Part shown: positions 32,326 to 32,399 of the stretch, piece after piece
Numbering within the stretch: the stretch's first letter is position 1
Layout of the letters: each line of letters opens with the position of its first letter
Assembly: GCF_029759835.1 (NCBI RefSeq)
Contig: NZ_JAJJND010000022.1
Span: 1-32,399, forward strand
Source of the DNA: Acetobacter sp. AN02
Lineage (GTDB): Bacteria > Pseudomonadota > Alphaproteobacteria > Acetobacterales > Acetobacteraceae
Reading direction: 5' to 3'
Length of the DNA stretch: 32,399 nucleotides
Program-made: the position numbers and the translations under genes
Notes under the pieces: generated by a model
The model's database searches: none
What the model was told of the DNA's origin: nothing
The model's input: only the letters and a program-made list of their open reading frames with translations

Positions 32326-32399
32326 CCAACCATTGATTGCTAGAACCTATGCGCCCAATTGCGCAGTCCGATTGACATGATGCGCCAAGGTTGTTCGAC
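32326..32399 (-). mobile_element. Second IS630-family copy (left end only, runs off the window)
   Basis: These 74 bases repeat the left end of the element at 27833 with two differences, and they are also preceded by TA (32324-32325). The orientation is the same as the first copy. Only the terminal inverted end and the last ~20 transposase codons are in view, so completeness cannot be judged. The insertion lies within the 5' region of the HEPN gene. Confidence 0.9.
32340..32399 (-). CDS. IS630 transposase C-terminus (partial, second copy)
   Basis: The last ~19 codons and the TAG stop (32340-32342) of the OrfB frame are present. They read VEQPWRIMSIGLRNWAHRF in the first copy and are nearly identical here, with a Gly-Ala-type change near the end. 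The rest of the gene lies beyond the window. Confidence 0.85.
   Translation of the reverse strand, partial: VEQPWRIMSIGLRNWAHRF

Overview
The window looks like chromosomal DNA of an alphaproteobacterium, most probably of the acetic acid bacteria group (Acetobacteraceae). This rests on the GC-rich coding style, an RpoD with an alphaproteobacterial architecture placed directly behind dnaG, and the general look of the proteins; no 16S or other phylogenetic marker was computed. All family assignments were made by reading motifs, without database searches.

Left part (1-7.8 kb). The first ~77 bases look like the end of an IS21-type element that cuts into a short signal-peptide-like coding stretch on the minus strand. 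Then comes a tight six-gene minus-strand operon (7666 down to 415), nearly every junction overlapping by 1-4 bases: a DszC/SfnB-like flavin monooxygenase, an NtaA/DszA-like monooxygenase, SsuD alkanesulfonate monooxygenase, an FAD/NAD(P)-binding oxidoreductase, an MFS transporter and a flavin reductase. Together this reads as an organosulfur scavenging unit in which one reductase could feed FMNH2 to three oxygenases and a secondary transporter takes the place of the usual SsuABC importer.

Middle part (8.1-19.0 kb). Housekeeping genes dnaG and rpoD are followed by a GNAT acetyltransferase. A LysR regulator diverges from a three-gene plus-strand cluster (DODA-type dioxygenase, YceI, flavodoxin-like quinone reductase), with an ATCAT/ATGAT/ATCAT operator-like array between them. 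An OmpA-like lipoprotein gene diverges from a ClpP homologue whose triad reads Ser-His-Asn. A ferritin-like di-iron protein follows.

Surface cassette (19.0-26.7 kb). A Ser/Thr/Gly/Asn-rich beta-roll protein, probably secreted by type I secretion, is bounded by a strong terminator and a 12-bp inverted repeat over its promoter region. It is flanked by two very large glycosyltransferases (1024 and about 938 aa) that share a recognisable GT-B core but carry different second modules. It may be a surface protein with its own glycosylation enzymes.

Right part (26.7-32.4 kb). A penicillin-binding protein 1C gene is cut by an IS630-family element, and its 5' part does not resume on the other side. 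Beyond it lie a Blh-type persulfide dioxygenase, a YbeM-like deaminated glutathione amidase and an AT-rich ApeA-like HEPN anti-phage gene. The HEPN gene is itself cut at its 5' end by a second, same-orientation copy of the same IS that runs off the window. The two IS copies bracket a 3.3-kb segment that is either a composite-transposon cargo or the product of IS-mediated rearrangement.
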